Assembly (NCBI RefSeq): GCF_030418165.1
Contig: NZ_JAUHTQ010000001.1
Location: 186,001-250,000, forward strand
DNA: 64,000 bases
Source of the DNA: Ureibacillus aquaedulcis
Lineage (GTDB): Bacteria; Bacillota; Bacilli; Bacillales_A; Planococcaceae
Reading direction: 5' to 3'
The notes beneath the pieces were generated by a model. It was given only the letters and a program-made list of their open reading frames with translations, searched no databases and was not told the DNA's origin. The translations under genes were made by a program, and so were the position numbers. The stretch's first letter is position 1; each line of letters opens with the position of its first letter. Below are positions 1 to 8,262 of this stretch, piece by piece.

Positions 1-1
1 C

Positions 2-1249
2 AACGGCCCCGCACCAATTATTTTGGCAATGTTTATGAATACGGCGATCGACCAGCAGGTACAGCTGAAAGAAGAAGAACTTGGCCGACAACTGACAGTA
101 GAAGAGTTTACTGAAGTGCGCAGCAAGACATTGCAGGTTGTGCGCGGAACGGTGCAGGCAGATATTTTGAAAGAAGATCAAGGCCAGAACACATGTATCT
201 TCTCAACTGAATTTGCCCTGCGAATGATGGGGGACATCCAGGCATACTTCATTGACCAAAAAGTACGCAATTATTACTCGGTGTCCATATCCGGCTATCA
301 TATTGCCGAAGCAGGAGCAAACCCGATATCCCAGCTGGCATTTACACTAGCGAATGGCTTTACGTATGTTGAATACTATTTAAGCCGAGGAATGAAAATA
401 GATGATTTTGCACCGAATCTTTCATTCTTCTTCTCTAACGGACTAGACCCCGAATATACAGTAATTGGCCGGGTTGCGCGCAGAATTTGGTCCACTGTCA
501 TGCGTGATAAGTATAATGCAAATGAACGTTCACAAAAATTAAAATATCATGTTCAAACATCAGGTCGTTCACTGCACGCGCAAGAAATTGACTTTAATGA
601 TATTCGCACTACTTTACAAGCCTTAATGGCCCTGCAGGATAACTGTAATTCCCTTCATACAAATGCCTATGATGAAGCCATTACTACACCTACGGAAGAG
701 TCGGTGAGACGCGCAATGGCGATTCAGATGATCATTACAAAAGAACATGGGTTATCCAAAAACGAAAACCCACTGCAAGGTTCATTTATTGTAGAAGAAT
801 TAACAGATTTAGTGGAAAACGCGGTACTGGAAGAGTTTGAACGAATGAATGATCGTGGAGGAGTTCTTGGGGCGATGGAGACTCAATATCAACGCGGGAA
901 AATCCAAGAGGAATCCATGTATTATGAGCATCTTAAGCATTCGGGCGAGCTGCCGATCATCGGGGTCAATATGTATTTAAACCCGAATCCTCCTTCGGCA
1001 GAAAGCATCAATAGTATGGAAATAGCGCGTGCCTCAAAAGAGGAAAAAGAATTACAAATTCATAATTTGCAAGCTTTCCAAGCACGTCACCAAACGGAGT
1101 GCGAAGCTTCCCTAAATAAGCTTAAAGAAGTTGCCCTGACTGGCGGCAATATTTTCGAACAGCTTATGGAAACAGTCCAAGTAGCAAGTCTTGGCCAAAT
1201 TACCAGAGCCTTGTATGAGGTTGGTGGGCAATACAGAAGAAATATGTAA
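2..1249 (+). CDS. icmF: Fused isobutyryl-CoA mutase IcmF, C-terminal part (5' truncated by window edge)
   Basis: Adenosylcobalamin-dependent acyl-CoA mutase that interconverts isobutyryl-CoA and n-butyryl-CoA in the cytoplasm. The frame is open to the first base of the window, so about 416 C-terminal codons are present and the start lies outside; the apparent TTG at 23 is only the first start-like codon. The sequence shows the TIM-barrel mutase domain with NGPAPIIL at the edge, [16 protein letters not shown], and the cobalamin mutase signature [12 protein letters not shown] near residue 100 of this fragment. No B12-binding DxHxxG motif follows the barrel. In methylmalonyl-CoA mutase that domain is C-terminal, whereas in IcmF it is N-terminal, so IcmF fits better. 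A strong terminator follows directly. A stand-alone mutase large subunit cannot be fully excluded without the upstream part. Confidence 0.85.
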   Translation, partial: NGPAPIILAMFMNTAIDQQVQLKEEELGRQLTVEEFTEVRSKTLQVVRGTVQADILKEDQGQNTCIFSTEFALRMMGDIQAYFIDQKVRNYYSVSISGYHIAEAGANPISQLAFTLANGFTYVEYYLSRGMKIDDFAPNLSFFFSNGLDPEYTVIGRVARRIWSTVMRDKYNANERSQKLKYHVQTSGRSLHAQEIDFNDIRTTLQALMALQDNCNSLHTNAYDEAITTPTEESVRRAMAIQMIITKEHGLSKNENPLQGSFIVEELTDLVENAVLEEFERMNDRGGVLGAMETQYQRGKIQEESMYYEHLKHSGELPIIGVNMYLNPNPPSAESINSMEIARASKEEKELQIHNLQAFQARHQTECEASLNKLKEVALTGGNIFEQLMETVQVASLGQITRALYEVGGQYRRNM

Positions 1250-1251
1250 TG

Positions 1252-1298
1252 AAAACGCGCTTGCTTTTGAAACGGCAATCAAAAGCGGGCGTGTTTTT
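1252..1298 (+). terminator. Rho-independent terminator of icmF
   Basis: A GC-rich inverted repeat (AACGCGCTTGCTTTTGA pairing with TCAAAAGCGGGCGTGTT) is followed by a run of T, starting 3 bases after the icmF stop codon. Confidence 0.85.
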
Positions 1299-1457
1299 TA
1301 TAGGTATTGAAGCTTCTGCTGATTTTACTTTCGTAAGGCGAATGCTGCCTTATTAAAGGGATTAGTGGTCCTGAATAAAATTGCGAAGTAAATGGTATCA
1401 TTTAGGAGGTAACCAGCACCTAAATATGAGATAATTTTGGTAACTTAATTCATTCAT

Positions 1458-1506
1458 GAAAAAATAGTTCCAATTATGGATGAGAAGGCTAGTACTATTT
1501 TTTCAA
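1458..1506 (+). terminator. Possible terminator or leader hairpin
   Basis: GAAAAAATAGT (1458-1468) pairs with ACTATTTTTTC (1494-1504) across a 25-base loop. There is no gene between it and the icmF terminator, so it could end a short untranslated RNA or act in the leader of the small membrane gene at 1547. The stem is AT-rich, so this is tentative. The rest of 1300-1546 shows nothing else recognisable. Confidence 0.35.
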
Positions 1507-1546
1507 ATTTAGCTATAATAGATGGGACAGAAGGGAAGGATTTCAA

Positions 1547-1708
1547 TTGCTGAAACAATACTTACATTACATAATCATTCTGGCGTGCCTGATTGGCATT
1601 TTCTTCTTGTATGATAAGCAATTAGGGTCTGTTCCACTATTGGTTTTATCGGGTTTTTTATTTTATTTAGGAATAAAAGAAATATATAAATTAAAAAAGA
1701 GTAAATGA
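1547..1708 (+). CDS. Small two-helix membrane protein, unknown
   Basis: A 53-residue frame starting at TTG, with an AGAAGGGAAGG ribosome-binding site ending about 8 bases upstream. It begins MLKQYLHYIIILACLIG and ends in the basic tail IYKLKKSK. Two hydrophobic stretches (about residues 6-22 and 28-44) flank the short loop YDKQLGS, consistent with two membrane helices and a positive C-terminus inside the cell. I do not recognise a family. It sits alone between icmF and rpoE on the same strand. The good ribosome-binding site and the membrane-protein composition favour a real gene, but the TTG start and small size leave room for chance. Confidence 0.55.
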   Translation: MLKQYLHYIIILACLIGIFFLYDKQLGSVPLLVLSGFLFYLGIKEIYKLKKSK

Positions 1709-1770
1709 AACTAGCATAGTGTATAGCACTTTGTATATAATGGATATTATGTTTAAGATATGTATTATCT

Positions 1771-1799
1771 TTGTTTACAGATAAGCTAAGTACTATACT
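1771..1799 (+). promoter_or_regulatory. Probable sigma-A promoter of rpoE
   Basis: TTGTTT (1771-1776) and TATACT (1794-1799) are separated by 17 bases, about 180 bases before the rpoE start. The leader that follows contains a weak hairpin (CTTGCT at 1814, AGCAA at 1848) with six T at 1854-1859 that could act as an attenuator. Confidence 0.45.
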
Positions 1800-1977
1800 T
1801 ATCTGTGTAAAGGCTTGCTGTAGCTTTTAAGACGGGGCTTTACTGTAAGCAAATTTTTTCTAATGTAAATCACTATAACAATAGAAATAGTGATAGATAC
1901 AGGTATATCACTTAGAGCAAATGTGTTTTGAACAAAATAATGATACTTATTGTACTGATAGAAAGGACGTGCACGAG

Positions 1978-2553
1978 TTGGATATTCGTGAAATGACAAA
2001 AGAACAATTAGCAGAAGAATCGTTAATTGACTTAGCCTACGCAATTTTGGAAGAGAAAAAATCACCGATTGGATTCCAGGACTTATTAAAAGCAATTCAA
2101 AGTTTAAACGGTCTATCTGACGCTGAAATCCAAGATCGACTTGTACAATTTTATACAGATATGAATATCGATGGACGCTTCCTTTTAAACCATGAAAATG
2201 GATGGGGACTTCGTGAGTGGTATAAAGTTGAAACGATTGAAGAAGAAACAGCGCCAACGGTTAAAGCGCGCAAACGCAAATCAAAAGCATCTGCCGATGA
2301 TGAAGAAGATTTAATCGTCGATGAAGACGATCTTGTATTTGAAGAAGACTTCGATGAATTTGTTGATGAAGAGGTTGAGGACGAAGATGAAGATCTAGAC
2401 TTTGTTGAAGAAGAAATCGACAGCATCGACGAAGTGGACGCTGACATCGACGACGACCTAATCGAAGAAGAAGACGGATTCATCATTGATGACGATGAAG
2501 CAGAAGAAGAAGATGAAGAAGACGAAGATTTAGACGACGAGCTAGAAAAATAA
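1978..2553 (+). CDS. rpoE: DNA-directed RNA polymerase subunit delta
   Basis: The delta subunit of Gram-positive RNA polymerase, which promotes enzyme recycling and promoter selectivity. The 191-residue product has the family layout: an N-terminal folded HARE-type domain of about 90 residues (from MTKEQLAEESLIDLAYAIL to GWGLREWYKV), a short basic patch KARKRKSKA, and then a roughly 80-residue tail made almost only of Asp and Glu. I chose the TTG at 1978 because AGAAAGGA lies 10 bases upstream and the family start aligns there. The ATG at 1921 would add an unrelated stretch. It lies alone between its promoter and terminator, in the conserved position upstream of pyrG. Confidence 0.93.
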   Translation: MDIREMTKEQLAEESLIDLAYAILEEKKSPIGFQDLLKAIQSLNGLSDAEIQDRLVQFYTDMNIDGRFLLNHENGWGLREWYKVETIEEETAPTVKARKRKSKASADDEEDLIVDEDDLVFEEDFDEFVDEEVEDEDEDLDFVEEEIDSIDEVDADIDDDLIEEEDGFIIDDDEAEEEDEEDEDLDDELEK

Positions 2554-2568
2554 TTTAATGTTTTCTGA

Positions 2569-2610
2569 CGTGTAGGTAGGGGCCAGAGTGCCCGTATCTA
2601 CACTTTTTTT
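2569..2610 (+). terminator. Rho-independent terminator of rpoE
   Basis: TGTAGGTAGGGGC and GCCCGTATCTACA form a stem with a short loop, followed by seven T. Confidence 0.85.
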
Positions 2611-2697
2611 GTTTTGTTTTATGTTTGTGTGTTGCAGGAGTGGTGGGTTTATATTTGTAGGGGGCATGAAGTAGTTTTTGCGGGGAGTTTCTTTGTG

Positions 2698-3146
2698 AAA
2701 AGTGCTTCATGAAGAGGATGAAGTATTTTGTAGTGTTGGTTTCAGTATAAAAAGTACTTCATGAAGAGGATGAAGTATTTTGTGTATGGGGGATAAATTG
2801 AAATGCGCTTCATCAAGGGGATGAAACGCGTTATAAGAGTAATTCGAGATTGAGATGCGTTTGATGAAGGGGATGAAACGCGTTTTAGGAGTAATTCGGG
2901 GTTGAGATGCGTTTGATGAAGGGGATGAAACGCGTTTTAGGAGTAATTCGAGGTTGAGATGCGTTTGATGAAGGGGATGAAACGCGTTTTAGGAGTAATT
3001 CGAGGTTGAGATGCGTTTGATGAAGGGGATCAAACGCGTTATAAGAGTAATTCGAGGTTGAGATGCGTTTGATGAAGGGGATGAAACGCGTTATAGGAGC
3101 AACTTTAGCTTAAAGTACGTTTCATCAGAGGGATGATACTTATTAC
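2698..3146. repeat. Array of about nine 52-bp imperfect tandem repeats with internal hairpins
   Basis: The core ATGCGTTTGATGAAGGGGAT recurs at 2855, 2907, 2959, 3011 and 3063, exactly 52 bp apart, with diverged flanking units near 2701, 2753, 2803 and 3115. Each unit can fold as GCGTTT...AAACGC around a purine-rich GAAGGGG loop. Units are contiguous, with conserved linker (AGGAGTAATTCGAGGTTGAG), so it is not a CRISPR array. It has no convincing reading frame and fills most of the rpoE-pyrG gap. Confidence 0.9.
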
Positions 3147-3263
3147 CTCGAACTCTCAGAAATCAGGCTTTGCCTTATTTATTTGCGAAGTAACCAAACC
3201 TCCATAGAACGAATATTCATTTCGCTAAAATAAGTGAAATTATGCTAAACTCCATTAAAGCAC

Positions 3264-3306
3264 TTGACTTCTATGGGCGTTCCATATAATCTTTTACTTG
3301 GGCTCC
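3264..3306 (+). promoter_or_regulatory. pyrG promoter with GGGCTCC initial transcribed region
   Basis: TTGACT (3264-3269) and a perfect TATAAT (3285-3290) are followed by GGGCTCC beginning at 3300. A GGGC start is the known substrate for CTP-sensitive reiterative G addition in Gram-positive pyrG genes. The spacer (15 bases) is shorter, and the gap to the start point longer, than usual. Confidence 0.75.
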
Positions 3307-3338
3307 ATTCGAGATGGAGAATGACCGTGAATCAATCA

Positions 3339-3377
3339 CGCTCCCCCTGCTACCAATGCAGGAGGAGCGTTTTTTTG
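3339..3377 (+). terminator. pyrG leader attenuator
   Basis: CGCTCCCCCTGC (3339-3350) pairs with GCAGGAGGAGCG (3358-3369), with one mismatch, and is followed by seven T. The 5' arm CUCCCCC could instead pair with a poly-G 5' tail made when CTP is scarce, which would prevent termination. It lies about 215 bases before the pyrG start. Confidence 0.85.
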
Positions 3378-3592
3378 TTTTTTCTAGGGTCAATAGTAGA
3401 TAGGAAAAACTCTCCATATTTAGCTTGAAAACGCTTTGCAGTCAAGGCATAAACACATTATTCTCAACGAAAGTTTCAATTTTGAGACTTGAAACTAAAG
3501 AATTGGGAATGAATGATTATGTAAAGACTGATTACAAGTTCTCAAGCTTTCTAAATATAAATCGCAATATAGATATGAGGAGGAATTTGCAA

Positions 3593-5191
3593 ATGACGAA
3601 GTATATTTTTGTAACAGGTGGGGTAGTATCTTCACTTGGTAAAGGAATCGTCGCATCATCATTAGGAAGACTATTAAAAAATCGTGGGTTACAAGTTACG
3701 ATCCAAAAATTTGACCCATATTTAAATATTGATCCAGGTACAATGAGTCCGTATCAGCATGGTGAAGTGTTTGTAACGGATGATGGTGCTGAGGCTGATC
3801 TAGACTTAGGACACTATGAACGTTTCATCGATATTAATTTAGGTAAACATTCCACAGTAACTTCAGGTCGTGTATATAAGTCTGTACTTGCGAAAGAACG
3901 TCGTGGCGACTATAACGGGAAAACTGTACAAGTAATTCCTCATGTTACGAATGAAATAAAGGATCGTATTCAACGTGCCGGTCGCGAAACAAATGCGGAT
4001 ATTGTTATTACTGAAGTAGGTGGAACAGTAGGAGATATTGAATCTCTTCCATTCCTTGAAGCTATTCGCCAAATGAAAACGGACCTTGGTCACCATAATG
4101 TTATGTATGTGCACTGTACGTTAATTCCTTACATCGCGGCAGCTGGCGAGTTAAAAACAAAGCCTACTCAGCACTCAGTAAAAGAATTGCGTTCACTAGG
4201 TATTCAACCAAATATTATTGTCGTTCGTACAGAACAGCCTGTGTCGGAGGAAATGAAAGAGAAATTAGCTTTATTCTGTGACGTCAAACCACGTGATATT
4301 ATTGAATCCCGTGATGCAGAAACTCTATATGATATTCCACTAAATTTACATGCTCAAGATTTTGATGATATTGTTCTTGAACATTTCGGCATCGAAGCAC
4401 CAGAAGCAGATATGGCGGACTGGAGAGAGCTTGTAACGAAAGTGAAAAATCTTTCTCAAAAAACGCGTATTGCTTTAGTTGGTAAGTATGTTGAGTTGCA
4501 AGATGCATACATTTCAGTTGTAGAAGCATTAAAACATGCCGGGTATGTATATGATTCGGATATCGAAGTGGATTGGATTAATGCAGAGGATGTAAATCCT
4601 GAAAATGTTGATGAGTTATTAAAAAATGCTGATGGTATATTGGTGCCAGGTGGTTTCGGTGATCGTGGGATTGAAGGGAAAATCTCTGCGATTAACTACG
4701 CACGTGAAAATGATATTCCATTCCTGGGAATTTGTTTAGGTATGCAGCTGGCAACAATTGAATTTGCTCGTAACGTTCTTGGTTTGGAAGGAGCGCATTC
4801 AACAGAATTAAACAAAGAAACACCGTATCCAATCATTGATTTCTTACCGGACCAAAGCGATGAAGTCGACTTAGGTGGTACATTACGTTTAGGTTTATAT
4901 CCATGTAAGCTAGTGGAGGGTTCACGTGCTGCGCAAGCTTATAACGATGAGTTAGTGTATGAGCGTCACCGTCATCGTTATGAATTCAACAATGAGTTCC
5001 GTGAAGCAATGGAAGCGGAAGGTCTGGTGTTCTCAGGTACAAGCCCTGATAACAAATTAGTGGAAATTATTGAGTTGCCAGAGAAAAAATTCTTTGTGGC
5101 ATGTCAATTCCACCCAGAATTAATTTCTCGCCCACAACGTCCACAGCCATTATTCCGTGAATTCGTTGGTGCTGCATTCAATAATAAATAA
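3593..5191 (+). CDS. pyrG: CTP synthase
   Basis: Makes CTP from UTP using ATP and glutamine, the last step of pyrimidine nucleotide synthesis. The 532-residue product has the synthetase domain (start [19 protein letters not shown], a P-loop type ATP site) and a class I glutamine amidotransferase domain. That domain shows the nucleophile motif [15 protein letters not shown], and the catalytic [11 protein letters not shown] near the C-terminus. I chose the ATG at 3593 because TGAGGAGG sits just upstream and the family begins [10 protein letters not shown]. The longer frame from 3425 is leader sequence. Expression is probably set by the upstream CTP-responsive attenuator. The length matches the family (about 535). 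Confidence 0.97.
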   Translation: MTKYIFVTGGVVSSLGKGIVASSLGRLLKNRGLQVTIQKFDPYLNIDPGTMSPYQHGEVFVTDDGAEADLDLGHYERFIDINLGKHSTVTSGRVYKSVLAKERRGDYNGKTVQVIPHVTNEIKDRIQRAGRETNADIVITEVGGTVGDIESLPFLEAIRQMKTDLGHHNVMYVHCTLIPYIAAAGELKTKPTQHSVKELRSLGIQPNIIVVRTEQPVSEEMKEKLALFCDVKPRDIIESRDAETLYDIPLNLHAQDFDDIVLEHFGIEAPEADMADWRELVTKVKNLSQKTRIALVGKYVELQDAYISVVEALKHAGYVYDSDIEVDWINAEDVNPENVDELLKNADGILVPGGFGDRGIEGKISAINYARENDIPFLGICLGMQLATIEFARNVLGLEGAHSTELNKETPYPIIDFLPDQSDEVDLGGTLRLGLYPCKLVEGSRAAQAYNDELVYERHRHRYEFNNEFREAMEAEGLVFSGTSPDNKLVEIIELPEKKFFVACQFHPELISRPQRPQPLFREFVGAAFNNK

Positions 5192-5197
5192 TAATTC

Positions 5198-5239
5198 AAG
5201 ACTTTTTCCTATGTTAGGGTAGGGAAAAGTCTTTTTTTA
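5198..5239 (+). terminator. Rho-independent terminator of pyrG
   Basis: AAGACTTTTTCCTA pairs with TAGGGAAAAGTCTT and is followed by T residues. Confidence 0.85.
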
Positions 5240-5341
5240 TTGGAGAGATGGTATTGGAGAATTGAAATCAACTAAAAAGGAAAATATTACAAATTATTAA
5301 TTTTCCTTTAATCTTACTGTGATAATATTAAGAGGTAATAA

Positions 5342-5369
5342 AACCTCTTTTCATAGTAGAAAAGAGGTT
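5342..5369 (-). terminator. Terminator of ywjG (minus strand)
   Basis: AACCTCTTTTC and GAAAAGAGGTT form a perfect stem with a 6-base loop. Read on the minus strand it is followed by TTTATTA, and it lies just past the stop of the DUF2529 gene. Confidence 0.7.
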
Positions 5370-5378
5370 ATGAATGAA

Positions 5379-5912
5379 CTATAGTTCGTCGTCATCAGAA
5401 ATCATTTCGTCGTAATTTAGTTTAATTGCTTCATATATAAATAGGGCTGCCATTAGATTCGGTATTACGACACGCTCGCCTAATTTAGTTGGATGAGGCA
5501 GGATTCCACCGCGAATTTTCATGGAGACATACGTGTACGCCAGGTCACTCAATTCATTTGTTTCACTTTTTGCTTCACTTGACACAACAGAAAAGGGGAT
5601 AAAGTTTTCGTATAGTTTTTTTGCCAGACTTAAAGCCTCTGAGTTGTCGCTCTTTGATGTGAAGATACAAACTCGGTCCGCTTCAGTAAGAGAGGCCGTT
5701 GGTGACCAGCTTTTAAGGTTGGTAAATGGTTCCGCTCCGTGCAAAGCACTAATTTCGATTGCTTGTAATTCACCAAAACAAGCAAAATAGACATTTCCCT
5801 GGCCAATGCTTGCCTGGGCCAATAGGCGTGAAGTTTCTTCAATGGCCTCTTCTTCACTTTGAATAATTCTTTGGAATAATCCACTCATTTGAGTAGAAAG
5901 TATTTTTGACAT
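5379..5912 (-). CDS. ywjG: DUF2529 protein (YwjG-like)
   Basis: A 177-residue soluble protein of the DUF2529 family, named YwjG in Bacillus and found there in the same pyrG-spo0F gap on the opposite strand. The middle part (SWSPTASLTEADRVCIFTSKSD and SLAKKLYENFIPFSVVSSEA) has the alternating hydrophobic strands and helices of an SIS-like sugar-isomerase fold, but I see no catalytic motif that defines a reaction. The C-terminus ends in an acidic DDDEL. It faces its neighbours, so it is transcribed alone, from a start near 5912 with GAAGAGGTGAAAT upstream on the minus strand. The function is unknown. Confidence 0.85.
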   Translation of the reverse strand: MSKILSTQMSGLFQRIIQSEEEAIEETSRLLAQASIGQGNVYFACFGELQAIEISALHGAEPFTNLKSWSPTASLTEADRVCIFTSKSDNSEALSLAKKLYENFIPFSVVSSEAKSETNELSDLAYTYVSMKIRGGILPHPTKLGERVVIPNLMAALFIYEAIKLNYDEMISDDDEL

Positions 5913-5984
5913 AATTTCACCTCTTCATGTATTATAATTTTTTATTTAGTGAAAAGTAAAATATGAAGTTTTTGTAACGAATCG

Positions 5985-6012
5985 AAAGGATTTTTTACAA
6001 ATCTAATCGAAA
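5985..6012 (+). promoter_or_regulatory. Candidate sigma-H promoter of spo0F
   Basis: AAAGGATTT (5985-5993) fits the sigma-H -35 pattern RnAGGAwww. ATCGAAA (6006-6012), 12 bases later, fits RnnGAAT with one change. spo0F is sigma-H controlled in Bacillus, which supports the call. The -10 mismatch keeps it tentative. Confidence 0.45.
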
Positions 6013-6098
6013 AGTATGTTTTAAAGAGAGTATTACCAGGAATAGTTAAATGGTATAAAATACCATAAAAAATTCCATCACGATAAGGGGAAGTTGCT

Positions 6099-6467
6099 GT
6101 GAAAAAAATATTAATCGTAGATGATCAAAAAGGAATACGCCTTTTACTAAATGAAGTCTTCTCCAGGGAAGGATATAAAGTGTACCAAGCATCAAATGGT
6201 TTGGAAGCGCTTAATCTGATTGATCGTGAGGCAATAGATGGTGTAATGCTGGATATGAAGATACCTGGAATGGACGGAATCGAAATTTTGAAGAGGATAC
6301 GTGAAAGGAATCTCCAAATTCCCGTGTTTATGATGACGGCATTTGAAGGAGAAGAGATTCTGAAGGAAGCAAATCAATTAGGAATCGCAAAGTATTTTAG
6401 AAAACCTTTCAATATTTTAGATGTTAGAGATGAAGTAAACGCAGTATTAAATGGTTCAATCGGTTAA
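6099..6467 (+). CDS. spo0F: Sporulation phosphorelay response regulator Spo0F
   Basis: A single-domain receiver that passes phosphate from sporulation kinases to Spo0B and on to Spo0A. The 122-residue product is a bare CheY-like domain with the acidic pocket Asp8-Asp9, the phosphorylation site Asp52 in VMLDMKIPGMDG, the switch Thr80 in MMTA, and Lys102 in FRKPF. It has no output domain. The stretch VDDQKGIRLLLNEVF is typical of Spo0F rather than other receivers. It starts at GTG 6099, 7 bases after AAGGGGAAG. Gene position between ywjG and fbaA matches Bacillus. Sigma-H control is likely from the upstream promoter. Confidence 0.95.
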   Translation: MKKILIVDDQKGIRLLLNEVFSREGYKVYQASNGLEALNLIDREAIDGVMLDMKIPGMDGIEILKRIRERNLQIPVFMMTAFEGEEILKEANQLGIAKYFRKPFNILDVRDEVNAVLNGSIG

Positions 6468-6531
6468 AGGTGGTCGATTGGATTGAGAGTTGTTTAAATT
6501 TAAATAGATATATTTGAATACTATTTTGTGC

Positions 6532-6571
6532 CTGCATCGGTCGCTAAAGTTTTCGATGCAGTTTATTTTTT
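6532..6571 (+). terminator. Terminator of spo0F
   Basis: CTGCATCG (6532-6539) and CGATGCAG (6554-6561) form a stem followed by a T-rich tract. Confidence 0.7.
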
Positions 6572-6626
6572 GTAAAATGTTACTTACTAATTAAGTACTA
6601 TATTAAGTTTATCATTTACGGCTGGT

Positions 6627-6945
6627 AAGCTTTCGGTGCAGAAAACGATGTAGTCTCACATGAGAGACTCAAAGGATTTTGCACCTATCGTAGGCCTTTC
6701 GGCGCAGAAAACAATCCGGTCTCCTAGAACTTGAGAGAGTATGGAAAACCTTAAATGACTAGTTCATTTTAAGGATTTTGCACCTGTCGCAGGCTTTCGG
6801 CGCAGAAAACAATCCCGTCTCCTAGAACTTGAGAGAGTATGGAAAACCTTAATGACTAGTTCATTATAAGGATTTTGCACCTGTCGCAAGCTTTCGGTGC
6901 AGAAAAGCATGCCGGCTCACACTTGAGAGCCGGCATGCTTTTTGC
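6627..6945. repeat. Four REP-like nested-hairpin units between spo0F and fbaA
   Basis: Units begin at 6630, 6696, 6794 and 6891 with CTTTCGGTGCAGAAAA (or CGGCGC). The first three end with GGATTTTGCACCTRTCG, so each has an outer inverted repeat (GGTGCAGAAAA with TTTTGCACC). Units 2 and 3 are near-identical direct repeats of about 97 bp. The inner part varies between units: a short GTCTC/GAGAC hairpin in the first and a 12-bp GC-rich hairpin in the last. Confidence 0.85.
6903..6945 (+). terminator. Strong hairpin ahead of fbaA (terminator-like)
   Basis: AAAAGCATGCCGGCTC (6903-6918) pairs perfectly with GAGCCGGCATGCTTTT (6927-6942). It is the last unit of the REP-like block. It may stop read-through into fbaA. 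Confidence 0.65.
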
Positions 6946-7007
6946 TATGATTAGTCTGGAATATTTATCTTATTAATTTTATTTGCTGTCCGAGGAGGAT
7001 TTCGTAT

Positions 7008-7862
7008 ATGCCATTAGTATCGATGAAAGAAATGTTAATCAAAGCGAAAAATGAGGGGTATGCTGTAGGGCAATTTAATATTAATAACCTTGAATTTACT
7101 CAAGCGATTTTACTTGCTGCCGAAGAAGAGAAGTCTCCGGTAATCCTTGGTGTTTCTGAGGGTGCAGGGAAATATATGGGCGGTTTTATTGCAGTTGTAC
7201 AAATGGTAAAAGGATTGATGGAAAGCTACAAAATTACAGTGCCGGTCGCGATTCATCTAGACCATGGTTCAAGTTTTGATAAATGTAAAGAAGCGGTAGA
7301 TGCCGGCTTTACTTCTGTTATGATCGATGCTTCTCATCATCCATTTGATGAAAATGTGAAAATCACGAATGAGGTTGTAGAGTATGCTCATGCCCAAGGT
7401 GTTTCTGTTGAGGCGGAATTAGGTACAGTTGGTGGAGAAGAAGACGGTGTCATTGGTGGGATTATGTATGCTGACCCTGCTGAATGTAAGGCACTTGTTG
7501 ACGCAACCAATATCGATTGCTTAGCACCAGCATTAGGTTCGGTACATGGTCCATATAAAGGGGAACCAAAACTAGGTTTCGATGAAATGAAGCAAATTGG
7601 TGAAGAAACAGGTATGCCGTTAGTGCTTCATGGTGGTACTGGAATCCCGGACGAGCAAATCAAGCGTGCCGTTTCCTTAGGAACTGCTAAAATTAATGTA
7701 AATACGGAAAATCAAATCGCTGCAACAAATGTGATTCGCGAGATTTTAGAGTCAAATACAAAAGTTTACGACCCTCGTAAATATTTAGGACCTGCTCGTG
7801 ATGCGATTAAAGAAACAGTAATCGGAAAAATGCGCGTTTTCGGCAGCTCGCAAAAAGCCTAA
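7008..7862 (+). CDS. fbaA: Class II fructose-1,6-bisphosphate aldolase
   Basis: Zinc-dependent aldolase of glycolysis and gluconeogenesis, splitting fructose 1,6-bisphosphate into dihydroxyacetone phosphate and glyceraldehyde 3-phosphate. The 284-residue product shows the class II signatures: [14 protein letters not shown] with zinc and catalytic residues, [14 protein letters not shown], a histidine in [19 protein letters not shown], and the phosphate-binding KINVNTENQ. An AGGAGGATTT ribosome-binding site precedes the ATG by 7 bases. It lies between spo0F and tal, as in Bacillus, but its own promoter was not identified. Confidence 0.97.
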   Translation: MPLVSMKEMLIKAKNEGYAVGQFNINNLEFTQAILLAAEEEKSPVILGVSEGAGKYMGGFIAVVQMVKGLMESYKITVPVAIHLDHGSSFDKCKEAVDAGFTSVMIDASHHPFDENVKITNEVVEYAHAQGVSVEAELGTVGGEEDGVIGGIMYADPAECKALVDATNIDCLAPALGSVHGPYKGEPKLGFDEMKQIGEETGMPLVLHGGTGIPDEQIKRAVSLGTAKINVNTENQIAATNVIREILESNTKVYDPRKYLGPARDAIKETVIGKMRVFGSSQKA

Positions 7863-8262
7863 AACAACAATTTGATTTGTTTTCAACAAATTATAAATAT
7901 GGAAGCAGAATTGTTTATTTTACTTAGAAAGGTATTAACTATACTGTAAATAATAAGATGAACTGCTTTTCAATTTTATCTTCGTTTTGCAGTGGGAGTT
8001 GCTGAAATGTTCCACCATCGGAGCCTCTACCACATGGAGATAAAGTCTTGGCAATGAGTAAGATATTAAGCAATGAAGCCATCCAAAAGCTGCTTCGAAC
8101 GGCAACGTCCTAAGTTGCAGCTGCTTCTTCATTGACTAGATACGCTCTTGCGGAGGCGTAAATGATAATAATGATTTGCAGGAGAAGTGTTTGATTGCTT
8201 TCAATCGGCCTTCTCTTCGTTTTTTAATAAAACCAATTTTAAATACTCTGGAGGAAATTATA
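7863..8262. other. fbaA-tal intergenic region with a compositionally distinct block and a terminator
   Basis: A block from about 7970 to 8165 is richer in GC than its surroundings and includes AAGCTGCTT and GCAGCTGCTT inverted motifs. It contains no supported gene (the 65-codon minus-strand frame there has no good start signal). It ends with a hairpin, GAGAAG (8182) with CTTCTC (8210) around GATTG/CAATC, followed by six T at 8220-8225. This is a likely terminator for fbaA or a tal attenuator. Confidence 0.5.

Noticed and set aside
2151-2486. Ser-rich 111-residue minus-strand frame inside rpoE
   Set aside because: It is the complement of the Asp/Glu-rich tail of the delta subunit; GAT/GAA repeats read as Ser codons on the other strand. 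No start signal.
2698-3146. CRISPR array
   Set aside because: Units are contiguous and the linker between hairpins is as conserved as the hairpins, so there are no unique spacers. No cas genes.
3426-3441. Catabolite (cre) site in the pyrG leader
   Set aside because: TTGAAAACGCTTTGCA has a mismatch at an important position, and pyrG is not expected to be under catabolite control.
7935-8132. 65-residue minus-strand frame after fbaA
   Set aside because: No start signal and no recognisable family; it lies in the compositionally odd intergenic block.
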